A program made the translations under genes and the position numbers. This document shows, in pieces, positions 30,159-40,696 of a stretch of 64,000 nt of DNA (positions are counted from its first letter, which is position 1; every line of letters begins with the position of its first letter). Source of the DNA: Sideroxydans sp. (GTDB lineage: Bacteria; Pseudomonadota; Gammaproteobacteria; Burkholderiales; Gallionellaceae); assembly GCA_027310665.1 (NCBI GenBank), contig DAIDAJ010000021.1, positions 36,900-100,899 of the forward strand, read 5' to 3'. The notes beneath the pieces are model-generated. The model saw only the letters and a program-made list of their open reading frames with translations, did not search any database and was not told the DNA's origin.

Positions 30159-31034
30159 ATGTCAGTTTCCAATCTGTTAGAAAACTGGTCGGAGTTCCGC
30201 CATACCCATCCGGTCGATGACAAAGGATACCCCGACTGGGAGGCCTATCCATCCGACATCAAATGGGCAATGGCTATTGATCTCGATGCCTGCACCGGTT
30301 GCAACGCCTGCAGCGTGGCCTGCTACGCCGAGAACAACCTGCCTGTCGTGGGCAAGGAGAAATATTCGCACGGCCAGGCCATGCACTGGATGCGCATTGA
30401 GCGTTATTGGGACGAGAACGACAGCGGCTTCCAGGCAGACCAGGGCGCACGCTTCCTGCCGATGATGTGCCAGCAATGCGAGGCGGCGCCGTGCGAAACG
30501 GTGTGCCCGGTCGGCGCGACCAACCACACCGAGGACGGCCTGAATTCGCAGATCTACAACCGCTGCATCGGATCGCGTTACTGTTCGGCGAACTGCCCGT
30601 ACAAGGTGCGTTATTTCAACTGGTACAACTATCCGGAACAGGAAAATGCCTGGCCAGCGCCGCTGAACCAGCAGCTCAACCCGGATCTGACCGTGCGTAC
30701 CAAGGGCGTGATGGAAAAATGCACGTTCTGCAAACAGCGCACTTATACCGCACGCAACAACGCGAAGACCGAGGGCCGTCCGGTGCAGGACAGTGACGTG
30801 CAGACCGCATGCCAGGAAGCATGCCCGACCGGCGCGATCACGTTCGGCAATCTTCACAATCCGGAATCACAGGTCGCCAAACAGTGGCAGAGCCAGCAGG
30901 TCGACTTGATCAAAGACGTGCAGGAGAAGGACGAGAAGGAAGGCAACCGTTTGCGCGGCTACCGCATTCTGGAAGAACTTCGTCCGTATCCTTCGGTGAT
31001 GTATCTGGAGCGGGTGCGCGAAAGCGCCGTATAA
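30159..31034 (+). CDS. actB2: Alternative complex III ActB2 (iron-sulfur part, separate gene)
   Basis: 291 aa; AIDLDACTGCNACSVACYAENN, CQQCEAAPCETVCPVGATNHTEDGLNSQIYNRCIGSRYCSANCPYKVRYFNW. Confidence 0.9.
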   Translation: MSVSNLLENWSEFRHTHPVDDKGYPDWEAYPSDIKWAMAIDLDACTGCNACSVACYAENNLPVVGKEKYSHGQAMHWMRIERYWDENDSGFQADQGARFLPMMCQQCEAAPCETVCPVGATNHTEDGLNSQIYNRCIGSRYCSANCPYKVRYFNWYNYPEQENAWPAPLNQQLNPDLTVRTKGVMEKCTFCKQRTYTARNNAKTEGRPVQDSDVQTACQEACPTGAITFGNLHNPESQVAKQWQSQQVDLIKDVQEKDEKEGNRLRGYRILEELRPYPSVMYLERVRESAV

Positions 31035-31056
31035 GGCACAAGGGGGAAATAAGAAA

Positions 31057-32442
31057 ATGGGAAAAGATATCCGCGAAGACATCGCCTGGGCACAGATCAA
31101 CAAGGATGTGCTCAAGAGCCTGGAGTCGCCTCGCAAGCTTTACTGGGTCATCATCGTCATCGCATTGCTCGTGTTCAGCGTGGGCATAGGCTGCGAGGTG
31201 TATCAGTACAACACGGGTATGGGTGTGGCCAACATGGACAATCCGCACGTGTGGGGTCTGTACATCGCCTCCTTCATCTTCTGGATCGGCATGAGCCACT
31301 CCGGAACGTTGTTGTCGGCGATCCTGCACCTGATGCATGCCGACTGGCGCAAACCGATCTACCGTTTCGCCGAAGCGATGACCACGTTCTCGCTGTTGAC
31401 GGCTGGTCTGTTCGTGGCGGTGCATCTGGGGCGTCTGTGGCAGGTCTACTACGCGCTGCCCTACCCGAGTGAACGCTGGGTCTGGCCCAACTTCCAGTCC
31501 CCGTTGCTGTGGGATGCGATGGCGATCTTCACGTACCTGAGCTCGTCCATCCTGTTCCTGTATATCGGCTCGATCCCGGATCTGGCGATTTGCCGGGACA
31601 ACATCCATCAGGGCTGGCGCAAGAAGCTGTACACGCTGCTCGCGCTGGGATGGGAAGGGACCGACCGCCAGTGGCGCAATTTCCGCGTGACCTACCTGAC
31701 CATCGCGTGCTTCCTGATTCCGCTCGCGGTGTCGGTGCACTCCATCGTGGCGTCCGACTTCGCCATGTCGCAGCAGCCGGGCTGGCACGTCACTTCGTTC
31801 CCGCCTTATTTCGTGGCAGGCGCCCTGTATTCCGGCTGCGCGGCGATCATCACGCTGTTCATCATCCTGCGCTACGTGTTCAGGGTCGAGGAATACATGA
31901 CGCTGCCGATCCTGAAGAAGACGGTGCGCCTGACCTTCGCGATTGCCATGGTGTGGACTTACCTGAACTGTATCGAGTTCGCGTCGGTGTGGTACAGCCA
32001 TGACCAGGTGGCGAAGGACGTGCTGATCCAGAAGGCGACCGGCCCCTATGCACCGTTCTGGTGGGCGATGATCTTCTGCGGTTCCGTGGTTCCGTTTGCC
32101 ATGATGGTCAAGAAATGGCAGACCAACATCCCGGTGATGTTCGCGGTGTCGCTGCTGCTGAACCTGGGCATGTGGCTGGAGCGCTGGATGATTGTGGCGC
32201 CGACTTTCGCGCACGGGTATTACCCGTGGACATGGGATCACGACCAGTGGCCGAGCCTGATCCAGTGGGGCATCGTGTTTGGCAGCTTCGGCTGGTTCAC
32301 CCTGCTGTTCATGGTGTTCTGCAAGATCGTGCCATCCGTCTCCATGTATGAAGTCAAGGAGATGGTCTATCACCGCAGTCTTGCGAAAAAGAAGGAAGAA
32401 CAGGCCGTGAAGGAAGAACTCGCTGTGAAGGGAGCCAACTAA
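31057..32442 (+). CDS. actC: Alternative complex III ActC (NrfD-like quinol-interacting membrane subunit)
   Basis: 461 aa polytopic protein; WGLYIASFIFWIGMSHSGTLLSAILHLMHADWRKPIYRFAEAMT. Confidence 0.92.
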   Translation: MGKDIREDIAWAQINKDVLKSLESPRKLYWVIIVIALLVFSVGIGCEVYQYNTGMGVANMDNPHVWGLYIASFIFWIGMSHSGTLLSAILHLMHADWRKPIYRFAEAMTTFSLLTAGLFVAVHLGRLWQVYYALPYPSERWVWPNFQSPLLWDAMAIFTYLSSSILFLYIGSIPDLAICRDNIHQGWRKKLYTLLALGWEGTDRQWRNFRVTYLTIACFLIPLAVSVHSIVASDFAMSQQPGWHVTSFPPYFVAGALYSGCAAIITLFIILRYVFRVEEYMTLPILKKTVRLTFAIAMVWTYLNCIEFASVWYSHDQVAKDVLIQKATGPYAPFWWAMIFCGSVVPFAMMVKKWQTNIPVMFAVSLLLNLGMWLERWMIVAPTFAHGYYPWTWDHDQWPSLIQWGIVFGSFGWFTLLFMVFCKIVPSVSMYEVKEMVYHRSLAKKKEEQAVKEELAVKGAN

Positions 32443-32973
32443 ATGAGCAAACGTTATTTGCTGGCCCTGTACAACAATTTCGACGAAGCCGAAGCGGTTG
32501 TCAGTGAACTGCGCAATTCCGAAATCAAGGGCTTCAACGCGGCCGATGATCTGATCGTCAAGTCACCGATCGAGCATCCGGAAGTCGAGGAGTTTCTCGG
32601 CGAGAAGTCGGTGAAAGTGCAGTGGTTTACTTTGGGTGGTGCCCTGACCGGGGGATTGCTGGCGTTCTCGCTGATTGCAGGATCTCAGGCCGGTTTCTAT
32701 TCCCAGATGAAGGGCGGTAAACCGATCGTGCCGATCCCCCCGGATCTGGTATTGACCTATGAGATGTTCATTCTGGGCGGTGTATATATCACGGTGCTGG
32801 GTTTCCTGATCTGCGCCGGCTTGCCGGCAAGGCGTTCGCCGCTTTACAGCGCCAAAGTGTCGGAAGACCAGATCGGTATCCTGGTGAAGGCTGACGATGG
32901 TTCTGTGGCGAAACTCAAGGATATTTTCACCAAGCACAAGGCATTGGAAATTCAGGAAGAGGCTGGCAGATGA
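32443..32973 (+). CDS. actD: Alternative complex III ActD
   Basis: 176 aa DUF3341-type protein with two TM helices; operon position. Confidence 0.88.
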   Translation: MSKRYLLALYNNFDEAEAVVSELRNSEIKGFNAADDLIVKSPIEHPEVEEFLGEKSVKVQWFTLGGALTGGLLAFSLIAGSQAGFYSQMKGGKPIVPIPPDLVLTYEMFILGGVYITVLGFLICAGLPARRSPLYSAKVSEDQIGILVKADDGSVAKLKDIFTKHKALEIQEEAGR

Positions 32974-33506
32974 AAAAGATAACTTTAACAATCGCGTTGC
33001 TGGTTGCGCCTGCGGTGGCGCAAGCGTGGCCCTGGTCCAAGGATATGTCGGAACAGATCAGCATCAAGCCGCAGGAAAGCGTCGATCCGGCTCATCCGGG
33101 CATGGCAACCTATCCGGAGCGCTCGGTACCGGTTCCCGGCACAACCAGTTTCGTGAAAGATATGGATGCCGCCGACAAGCAGAAGAACCCGGTGGTTGCC
33201 AATCAGAAATCGATCGAGTTCGGGGGCAGGTTGTTCGGTATCTATTGCACACCGTGCCACGGCTACGCCGGCAAGGGTGACGGACTGGTGGGGCAGAAGC
33301 TGGTATTGCAGCCCTACAACCTGACCGCCGATCATGCCAAGGAAGTCAGCGACGGCTACATCTGGGGAATGATGACGTTCGGAGGGGCGGTGATGCCGTC
33401 CTATGCCAACGACCTGTCCCCGACCGAGCGCTGGAATGTGGTCAACTACGTGCGCAAGGTGCTGCAACAGGGTGGAACCGTGCAGGCCAACGTTAACGGC
33501 CGGTAA
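32970..33506 (+). CDS. actE: Alternative complex III ActE (monoheme cytochrome c)
   Basis: 178 aa, signal peptide; FGIYCTPCHGYAGKGDGLVG. Confidence 0.9.
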   Translation: MKKITLTIALLVAPAVAQAWPWSKDMSEQISIKPQESVDPAHPGMATYPERSVPVPGTTSFVKDMDAADKQKNPVVANQKSIEFGGRLFGIYCTPCHGYAGKGDGLVGQKLVLQPYNLTADHAKEVSDGYIWGMMTFGGAVMPSYANDLSPTERWNVVNYVRKVLQQGGTVQANVNGR

Positions 33507-33523
33507 CCAAGGGAGAATTGAGT

Positions 33524-34540
33524 ATGCTTTCTTACAGTAATTGGTCGGTCCTGACCGCCAGCTTTATGGTGGTCACTTACCTGGCGTTGAGTGGCGTGGC
33601 CTTGTGCTCTGTGCTTTATCTGGTTGGCGCCAAGTGGCGCTTTCAGGTGCGCGACCTGGCAGTGTCCCTGTATTCCTTGTTCCCGATGGCTTTTGCGATG
33701 CTGGTGGTATTGCTGATCGGCGGAAACCAGACTTTCCCCTGGATCGGTCACGTTTCTCACGGCGAGAATGTGCACATGCCGGGGTGGTATACCCTGCCGT
33801 TGCTGGCCGCGCGCGAAGTGATCGGCATGCTGGTGATCATGTTCGTATGGCGTACCTTCATCAAACGCCAGGAAGTCGCCGAGCGTAGCGACGAGGATCG
33901 CGCGAAGTTCCATCATGTGGCCTGCTGGGTCCCGTTCTTCACCGTGCTGTACGCGACCATGATCGCGTGGGACTTCGAGATGACGCTGAAGCCTTCCTGG
34001 CACAGTGCGATCTACGGCATGCAGAACCTGGTCAGCAACTTCGGCATGTTCCTCGCCTTCCTGTTGATCTGGATCTATGTGCTGAACACGCGTAACAAGC
34101 TGGTCAAGCGAGTGGACGAATTCATTTACAACTACCTGGCGCAAATGATGCTGGCGTTCACCTTGCTGTGGATGTATACCTTCTTCGCACAATACCTGAC
34201 GATCTGGTACGGCAACCTCGGAGATGAGCGCGACCGCATAGACGAAATGCAGAATGGCGATTTCACCGTTCTGTGGTGGTCCATGATCGCGTTGAAGTTC
34301 GTGATCCCGTTCGTTTCGCTTTGCCTCCCGATCACCCGGCACAATCCGAAGCTGACGGTGGCGATCGCCGTGTGCATGATCGTAGGCACATTGTTCGAGC
34401 GTTTCGTCTGGATCGCAGGCGTAAACGGGACCGGAACGATCCCTGTTCTGTGGGGAGGGCTGGTCAGCATAGGTGTCATCATGGTAGGGTATCAACTGGT
34501 GCGCAGCACTATGGCGCGTAACCAATTGATAAAAGGATAA
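33524..34540 (+). CDS. actF: Alternative complex III ActF
   Basis: ATG 33524 (MLSYSNWSVLTASFMVV...), polytopic, operon position. Confidence 0.88.
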   Translation: MLSYSNWSVLTASFMVVTYLALSGVALCSVLYLVGAKWRFQVRDLAVSLYSLFPMAFAMLVVLLIGGNQTFPWIGHVSHGENVHMPGWYTLPLLAAREVIGMLVIMFVWRTFIKRQEVAERSDEDRAKFHHVACWVPFFTVLYATMIAWDFEMTLKPSWHSAIYGMQNLVSNFGMFLAFLLIWIYVLNTRNKLVKRVDEFIYNYLAQMMLAFTLLWMYTFFAQYLTIWYGNLGDERDRIDEMQNGDFTVLWWSMIALKFVIPFVSLCLPITRHNPKLTVAIAVCMIVGTLFERFVWIAGVNGTGTIPVLWGGLVSIGVIMVGYQLVRSTMARNQLIKG

Positions 34541-34548
34541 TTTGCTAC

Positions 34549-35148
34549 ATGATGACATTGTATTCGGGGACAACTGATCCCTACAGCCACCGCTGTCGCT
34601 TCGTTTTGTTTGAAAAAGGCATGGATTTCCAGGTCATCGACGTGGATGTCTTCAACAAGCCTGAAGACCTGGCGGTGATGAACCCGTATAACACCGTGCC
34701 GGTTCTGGTCGAGCGCGACCTGATCCTGTACGAGGCGAACATCATCAACGAATACATCGACGAACGATTCCCGCATCCGCAATTGATGCCGCCCGATCCG
34801 GTCATGCGGGCTCGGGCACGCCTGTTCCTGCATCGTTTCGAGAACGAGTTGTTCTGCCATATTCCGGGACTGGAAAGTACCAACGCCAAAGTTGCGGAAA
34901 AAGCGCGAGCCGCGGTGCGCGAGAACCTGACCCAGATATCGCCCGTCTTCACCAAGCAGAAATTCATGCTGGGCGATGAGTTCTCCATGCTTGACGTGGC
35001 GGTCGCCCCGCTGCTTTGGCGTCTTGATCACTACGGCATCCAGCTCGACAAGGAAGCCGCGCCGTTGATGAAATATGCGGAGCGCCTGTTCTCGCGCCCT
35101 GCCTACATCGAGGCGATGACTCCTGCCGAAAAGGCAATGCGCAAGTGA
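34549..35148 (+). CDS. sspA: Stringent starvation protein A (GST fold)
   Basis: 199 aa; MTLYSGTTDPYSHRCRFVLFEKGMDFQVIDVDVFNKPEDLAVMNPYNTVPVLVERDLILYEANIINEYIDERFPHPQLMP. Confidence 0.95.
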   Translation: MMTLYSGTTDPYSHRCRFVLFEKGMDFQVIDVDVFNKPEDLAVMNPYNTVPVLVERDLILYEANIINEYIDERFPHPQLMPPDPVMRARARLFLHRFENELFCHIPGLESTNAKVAEKARAAVRENLTQISPVFTKQKFMLGDEFSMLDVAVAPLLWRLDHYGIQLDKEAAPLMKYAERLFSRPAYIEAMTPAEKAMRK

Positions 35149-35161
35149 CCTCGGGTTTGGT

Positions 35162-35563
35162 ATGAGCGAACCCTCCACCAAGCCCTACCTGATCCGGGCT
35201 ATTTTTGACTGGTGTGCCGATGCCGGATACACACCGTATCTCGCGGTACAGGTAAACGAGTACACGCAAGTGCCGATGGCTTACGTCAAGGACGGCAAGA
35301 TCGTCCTGAATATCGGCATGGATGCGGTGCGAAATCTGCAGCTGGGCAACGAGGACATTACCTGCGGCGGACGTTTCGGCGGCGTGGCGCACCAGCTCAT
35401 CGTTCCGATGTCGGCGGTGATCGGAATCTTTGCCAAGGAGACCGGGCAGGGACTGGTGTTTCAGGGACAGGAGTCTTCGCCCATGGGCGCGGTGACGGGT
35501 ACGAGCGAACCGCCCGATGGGCCATCACCACAGGGCAAACCTACGCTCAGAGTCGTAAAGTAA
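35162..35563 (+). CDS. sspB: ClpXP protease specificity-enhancing factor SspB
   Basis: 133 aa; KPYLIRAIFDWCADAGYTPYLAV ... LQLGNEDITCGGRFGGVAHQLIVPMSAVIGIFAKETGQGLVF. Confidence 0.94.
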   Translation: MSEPSTKPYLIRAIFDWCADAGYTPYLAVQVNEYTQVPMAYVKDGKIVLNIGMDAVRNLQLGNEDITCGGRFGGVAHQLIVPMSAVIGIFAKETGQGLVFQGQESSPMGAVTGTSEPPDGPSPQGKPTLRVVK

Positions 35564-35595
35564 AAAAAGCCGCGAAAACCTTTCGCGGCTTTTTT
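35562..35595. terminator. Bidirectional intrinsic terminator between sspB and rpoH
   Basis: AAAAAAAGCCGCGAAAACCTTTCGCGGCTTTTTT: perfect GC stem, A-tract and T-tract on both sides. Confidence 0.93.
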
Positions 35596-35609
35596 CTCGC
35601 TACTATAGA

Positions 35610-36479
35610 TCAGGCAGTTGCAGGCAAACTGAGCTGAGACTGCATCTTCATCAGGGCCTTTTGCTCGATCTGGCGGATACGTTCGGCCGAGACATTGAAC
35701 TCGGCAGCCAGCTCATGCAGCGTTGCCGAATGCTCTTCTTCTTCGCGCAGCCAGCGCGCTTCCACGATACGACGACTACGCTCGTCCAGGCTCGCCAGAG
35801 CCTGCGCCAATCCGGAAGTATGCAAGTGCTCGCGCTCTGCCGCTTCCAGGATTTGGGATGGCTCGTGTTCCGCGTTGTCGGCAAGATAATTGATGGGCGC
35901 ATAACTCTCGTCTTCGTCACCTGCAAGCGGCTCGAGCGCGATCTCATGCCCGGCAAAGCGGGCCTCCATATCCACGACATCGTGCTCGCTCACGTTGAGT
36001 TGCTTGGCGATCTCGCTGACTTGCTGGGGCTTGAGCGGCTCCAGTCCCTGTTTCATGCTGCGCAGGTTGAAAAACAGCTTGCGTTGCGCCTTTGTGGTGG
36101 CGATCTTGACCATCCGCCAGTTGCGGATAACGTACTCGTGGATCTCGGCACGTATCCAGTGCAAGGCGAAGGACACCAGACGCACACCGCGCTCAGGGTC
36201 GTAGCGTTTTACCGCCTTCATCAAGCCAATGTTGCCTTCCTGGATCAGGTCGGCCTGAGGCAGCCCGTAACCCGCATAGCCCCGCGCCACACTGACCACG
36301 ACGCGCAGGTGGGAAACCACTAACTGGCGCGCCGCGTCCAGATCGTTCTGTGTCTTGAAGCGTGTGGCCAGGGACAGCTCCTCTTCATGCGACAGTACCG
36401 GAAAGCGGTTCACGGCCTGAACATATCCCTCCAAGCTGCCAACGGCAGAGGGTATCGGTAGACTCATGGTTGCATTCAT
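35610..36479 (-). CDS. rpoH: RNA polymerase sigma-32 factor RpoH
   Basis: 289 aa; [25 protein letters not shown]... [80 protein letters not shown]. Confidence 0.97.
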   Translation of the reverse strand: MNATMSLPIPSAVGSLEGYVQAVNRFPVLSHEEELSLATRFKTQNDLDAARQLVVSHLRVVVSVARGYAGYGLPQADLIQEGNIGLMKAVKRYDPERGVRLVSFALHWIRAEIHEYVIRNWRMVKIATTKAQRKLFFNLRSMKQGLEPLKPQQVSEIAKQLNVSEHDVVDMEARFAGHEIALEPLAGDEDESYAPINYLADNAEHEPSQILEAAEREHLHTSGLAQALASLDERSRRIVEARWLREEEEHSATLHELAAEFNVSAERIRQIEQKALMKMQSQLSLPATA

Positions 36480-36653
36480 GGCATTTCCTCCTAATTTGAT
36501 TCATTCTAGCACTCGGGCGGTAGGAGTGCCAGATGCCAAAAAGGTTCGGCAAATGGCGGGTAAGGACGGGCGGAGCCTGTGTGTCAGGGGGTCATTCCGG
36601 CGTGGTAGAATCAGCGTCTTCCTAATTTCTAACCTTAAATACGGAAAATCGAC

Positions 36654-37898
36654 ATGTTCTCCAGCAAAAACACCATCGCAGCGACCGACCCCGAACTGTG
36701 GGCCGCGATCCAGAACGAAAACCGCCGTCAAGAGGATCACATCGAGCTGATCGCCTCGGAAAACTACACCAGCCCGGCGGTGATGGAGGCGCAGGGCAGC
36801 CAGCTGACCAACAAGTATGCCGAAGGATATCCCGGCAAGCGCTACTACGGTGGCTGCGAATATGTCGACGTGGCGGAGCAGCTGGCCATCGACCGCGCCA
36901 AGGCGCTGTTCGGCGCCGAGTACGCCAACGTGCAGCCGCATTCCGGCTCGCAGGCGAACCAGGGGGTGTACGTTTCCGTACTCAAGCCCGGCGATACCAT
37001 TCTGGGCATGAGCCTGGCGCATGGCGGCCACCTGACCCATGGCGCCTCGGTGAACATCAGCGGCAAGCTGTACAACGCCATCCAGTATGGCCTGAACGAC
37101 AAGGAAGAGATCGACTACGACCAGGTGCAGAAGCTGGCCAACGAGCATAAGCCGAAGATGATCGTGGCTGGCGCATCCGCCTATTCGCTGGTCATCGACT
37201 GGAAACGTTTTCGCGCCATTGCCGATAGCGTGGGCGCCTACCTGTTTGTGGACATGGCGCACTATGCCGGTCTCGTCGCCGCGGGGTACTACCCCAGCCC
37301 GGTCGGTATTGCCGATTTCGTTACCACCACCACCCATAAGACGCTGCGCGGCCCGCGCGGCGGCCTGATCCTGGCCAAGGCAGAACACGAGAAGGCGCTC
37401 AACTCCGCCATCTTCCCGCAACTGCAAGGCGGCCCGCTGATGCACGTCATCGCAGCCAAGGCGGTCGCGTTCAAGGAAGCGGCAAGCAAGGAGTTCAAGG
37501 AATACCAGAAGCAAGTCATCGACAACGCCCGAGTGATGGCGAAGGTGCTGACCGAACGCGGCGTGCGCATCGTGTCGGGCCGTACCGACAGCCATGTCTT
37601 CCTGGTCGACCTGCGTGCCAAGAAGCTGACCGGCAAGGATGCTGAAGCAGCGCTGGGCAAGGCGCACATCACCGTGAACAAGAACGCCATCCCGAACGAC
37701 CCGGAAAAGCCCTTTGTCACTTCCGGCATCCGCATCGGTTCGCCGGCGATGACCACCCGCGGCTTCAAGGAACTGGAAGCCGAGAAACTGGCGCACCTGA
37801 TTGCCGACGTGCTGGATGCGCCGAACGACGATGCCGTGATCGCACGCGTCGTCGGCGAGGTGAAGAAGCTGACCGCGCAGTTCCCGGTGTATGGCTAG
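36654..37898 (+). CDS. glyA: Serine hydroxymethyltransferase
   Basis: 414 aa; [47 protein letters not shown]. Confidence 0.98.
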   Translation: MFSSKNTIAATDPELWAAIQNENRRQEDHIELIASENYTSPAVMEAQGSQLTNKYAEGYPGKRYYGGCEYVDVAEQLAIDRAKALFGAEYANVQPHSGSQANQGVYVSVLKPGDTILGMSLAHGGHLTHGASVNISGKLYNAIQYGLNDKEEIDYDQVQKLANEHKPKMIVAGASAYSLVIDWKRFRAIADSVGAYLFVDMAHYAGLVAAGYYPSPVGIADFVTTTTHKTLRGPRGGLILAKAEHEKALNSAIFPQLQGGPLMHVIAAKAVAFKEAASKEFKEYQKQVIDNARVMAKVLTERGVRIVSGRTDSHVFLVDLRAKKLTGKDAEAALGKAHITVNKNAIPNDPEKPFVTSGIRIGSPAMTTRGFKELEAEKLAHLIADVLDAPNDDAVIARVVGEVKKLTAQFPVYG

Positions 37899-37901
37899 GC
37901 T

Positions 37902-37975
37902 GGATACAGGAGACGGGATACAGGAATCAGGGGAAATCCGCCCGTCCTGTATCCGGTATCCTGAATCCCGTATCC
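37902..37975. repeat. Imperfect inverted-repeat spacer filling the glyA-nrdR gap
   Basis: GGATACAGGAGACGGGATACAGGAATCAGG...CCCGTCCTGTATCCGGTATCCTGAATCCCGTATCC: GGATACAGGA(GA)CGGG and its complement recur. Confidence 0.75.
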
Positions 37976-37976
37976 T

Positions 37977-38453
37977 ATGAAGTGTCCTTTCTGCAAACAT
38001 CCCTCCACCCAAGTGGTGGATACGCGCGAAAGCGAGGAAGGCGACAGCATCCGCCGCCGCCGCCGCTGTCTGTCGTGCGACAAGCGTTTCACCACGTACG
38101 AGACGGTGGAACTGCGCATGCCGCAGGTGGTCAAGCAGAACGGCATGCGCAGTGAGTTCGACGAAGAAAAGCTGCGCACCAGCTTTACCCGGGCATTGCA
38201 CAAGCGCCCGGTTCCCACTGAATTGGTCGATGCCGCGATCGACAATGTCACGCAAAAAGTATTTGCCATCGGCGAACGCGAGATCGGTTCGCGCCAGATC
38301 GGCGAGATGGTGATGAAAGAACTGTTGAAACTCGACAAGGTCGCCTACATCCGTTTCGCCTCCGTGTACAAGAGTTTTCAGGATGTCGGCGATTTTTCAG
38401 ACGCGATCGATGCGGTCAAAAACACCCGACGCCGCCAGAACGACAAGAAATGA
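37977..38453 (+). CDS. nrdR: Transcriptional repressor NrdR
   Basis: 158 aa; [42 protein letters not shown]. Confidence 0.98.
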   Translation: MKCPFCKHPSTQVVDTRESEEGDSIRRRRRCLSCDKRFTTYETVELRMPQVVKQNGMRSEFDEEKLRTSFTRALHKRPVPTELVDAAIDNVTQKVFAIGEREIGSRQIGEMVMKELLKLDKVAYIRFASVYKSFQDVGDFSDAIDAVKNTRRRQNDKK

Positions 38454-39541
38454 ACGCTGCCGACAGTCAATGGATGGCTCAGGCGCTGCATCTTGCAGAG
38501 CGGGGGGTGTGGACGACGAGTCCGAATCCGCGCGTTGGTTGTGTGCTGGTGCGAGACGGCAAGGTGGTCGGTGAAGGCTGGCACGAGCGGGCAGGAGAGC
38601 CGCATGCCGAAGTTCATGCCTTGCGTGCGGCCGGCAGCGCGGCACGCGGTGCAACCGCTTACGTCACGCTGGAGCCCTGCAGCCACCACGGGCGTACGCC
38701 TCCCTGCGCCGACGCGCTTATCTCGGCGCGAGTGAAGCGCGTGGTGGTCGCGACACAAGACCTGAATCCTCTCGTGGCGGGGCAAGGCGTCGACCGCTTG
38801 CGTGCGGCAGGGATCGATGTCGAGTGCGGTTTGATGGAAGCCGCCGCACGAGAACTGAATATCGGTTTTTTTTCACGCATGACGCGCGGTATGCCCTGGG
38901 TGCGCAGCAAGATCGCCGCGAGCCTGGACGGCCGGACCGCGCTGGCGAACGGCACCAGCAAATGGATCACCGGCGAGGCCGCGCGGCACGACGTGCAGCA
39001 CTGGCGCGCGCGTTCCTGTGCCGTGCTGACTGGTATCGGCACGGTGCTGGCGGACGATCCCCAGCTCAACGTCAGGGAGCCGGCAACAGAACGTCAGCCC
39101 TTGCGCGTGGTGGTGGACAGCGGGCTGCGGATTTCTCCCCGCGCACGGATAGTGCAGGACGGGCCTATCCTGATCTTTACCGCCAGCACGGACTCGGAAA
39201 AACAACGGTCCCTGATCGCATGCGGCGCGGAAGTGGTGACGGCGGCAGATGCGGATGGCCGGGTGGATCTGGCCGGAGTGATGCGCGATCTCGGCAAGCG
39301 CGGTATCAATGAAGTGCTGGTGGAGGCGGGACGCACTTTGAATGGCGGACTGATCAGGGCGGGGCTCGTGGATGAGCTGGTGCTGTATCTGGCACCGCAA
39401 TTCCTGGGCGATGCGGCGCGCGGCATGGCGGATATCGGCGAGCTTGCGCAACTGAATCAGCATATCGTCCTGCAATGGAATGATGTGCGTCAGGTGGGCA
39501 GCGATTTGCGTATTGTTGCGAAAATATCAAGGGAGAATTGA
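38450..39541 (+). CDS. ribD: Bifunctional riboflavin deaminase/reductase RibD
   Basis: 363 aa; [50 protein letters not shown] ... [19 protein letters not shown]. Confidence 0.97.
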   Translation: MNAADSQWMAQALHLAERGVWTTSPNPRVGCVLVRDGKVVGEGWHERAGEPHAEVHALRAAGSAARGATAYVTLEPCSHHGRTPPCADALISARVKRVVVATQDLNPLVAGQGVDRLRAAGIDVECGLMEAAARELNIGFFSRMTRGMPWVRSKIAASLDGRTALANGTSKWITGEAARHDVQHWRARSCAVLTGIGTVLADDPQLNVREPATERQPLRVVVDSGLRISPRARIVQDGPILIFTASTDSEKQRSLIACGAEVVTAADADGRVDLAGVMRDLGKRGINEVLVEAGRTLNGGLIRAGLVDELVLYLAPQFLGDAARGMADIGELAQLNQHIVLQWNDVRQVGSDLRIVAKISREN

Positions 39542-39543
39542 TC

Positions 39544-40140
39544 ATGTTCAGCGGGATCGTGGCCGATGTCGGCCTAATCAAATCGGCACAGGACAGGGAG
39601 GGCGGCTTGCGGCTGACGGTGGCGACCGAAATGCTTGGCATGGACGACGTCCAGCTGGGCGACAGCATCGCGGTGAACGGCGTCTGCCTCACCGTGGTGA
39701 AGATAGCCGGCAGCGATTTCACCGTGGATGTGTCGCGCGAGACCTTGAATTGCACTACCGGGCTGGAAGTGCAGGGCGGACATGTCAACCTGGAAAAGGC
39801 GTTGCGTTTGTCGGACCGCCTGGGCGGTCATCTGGTCAGCGGGCATGTGGACGGCGTGGGGACAGTGATCGCGTTCAACGATATCGGCGAGAGCTGGAGG
39901 CTGATCGTGCGTGCGCCACAAGCTTTGGCAAAGTACATCGCAGTGAAGGGTTCCGTCACCATCAACGGTGTCAGCCTGACGGTCAACCAGGTTTCGGGCG
40001 CAGAATTCGAGGTGAACCTCATCCCGCATACGCTGGATGTGACGACGTTGAACGAGCTGAAGGTCGGGGCGAAAGTCAATCTGGAGATCGACCTGATCGC
40101 GCGCTACGTCGAGCGCATGATGACCGCGGACGCGGTGTGA
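39544..40140 (+). CDS. ribE: Riboflavin synthase alpha chain
   Basis: MFSGIVADVGLIKSAQ ... VNGVCLTVVKI; ATG at 39544. Confidence 0.96.
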   Translation: MFSGIVADVGLIKSAQDREGGLRLTVATEMLGMDDVQLGDSIAVNGVCLTVVKIAGSDFTVDVSRETLNCTTGLEVQGGHVNLEKALRLSDRLGGHLVSGHVDGVGTVIAFNDIGESWRLIVRAPQALAKYIAVKGSVTINGVSLTVNQVSGAEFEVNLIPHTLDVTTLNELKVGAKVNLEIDLIARYVERMMTADAV

Positions 40141-40141
40141 T

Positions 40142-40696
40142 TCACACCAGAAAAGGGACGAAGCGCTTGGTCCGTTTCATGTATTCCCGGTACTGCGCGC
40201 CAAAGTAGCGGACGTTCTCGGTCTCTTCCACGAGCGAGGTGATCACGAGGAAGACGCAGGCGAAGAGCGCAATGCTGCCGCTCAGCCAGGACATGCGCTT
40301 GAAGAACAGGCCCGAGTCCAGAAATATCAGCGAGCTGTACATCGGGTGGCGGATATAGCGGTATATCCCGTGGGTGACGAGTACAGAAGTCTTCTCGAAC
40401 AGCAGCAGAGCCCCGTCATCGCGACTGTCGTCCCGTTCGCCGAGCTGGTGAAGTATCCCGTAGCCCATGATGATCACGATCAGCGAAATGGCCATCAAGA
40501 TCCCGCTGATCGTCTGGTCGAACGAAACCGGCACGTCATACCACCCGTCGATGTTCATGACGATCAGAAGCAGCATCAGCTCCCATGCGAAGAAACGATA
40601 GAAGCCGTGCGACCTCGGGGCGCGCAGCGACGCTCTCGAAACATAAGCCAAAGCCATCGTGGCGAGCGCAAAAACGATACCTTCCAGCAACGTCAA
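40142..40696 (-). CDS. Isoprenylcysteine carboxyl methyltransferase-like membrane protein (TTG start)
   Basis: 184 aa; TSVLVTHGIYRYIRHPMYSSLIFLDSGLFF ... EETENVRYFGAQYREYMKRTKRFVPFLV. Confidence 0.82.
   Translation of the reverse strand: MTLLEGIVFALATMALAYVSRASLRAPRSHGFYRFFAWELMLLLIVMNIDGWYDVPVSFDQTISGILMAISLIVIIMGYGILHQLGERDDSRDDGALLLFEKTSVLVTHGIYRYIRHPMYSSLIFLDSGLFFKRMSWLSGSIALFACVFLVITSLVEETENVRYFGAQYREYMKRTKRFVPFLV

Noticed and set aside
30910-32373. 487-aa minus ORF antisense to actC
   Set aside because: His/Arg/Gln-rich shadow translation; actC on the plus strand is a clear family member.
36509-36529. GCACTC...GAGTGC inverted repeat upstream of rpoH
   Set aside because: Only a 6-bp stem; could be an operator or thermosensor element but the evidence is too weak to call.
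36501-38255. 584-aa minus ORF antisense to glyA
   Set aside because: Shadow of glyA codons, no recognisable domain.
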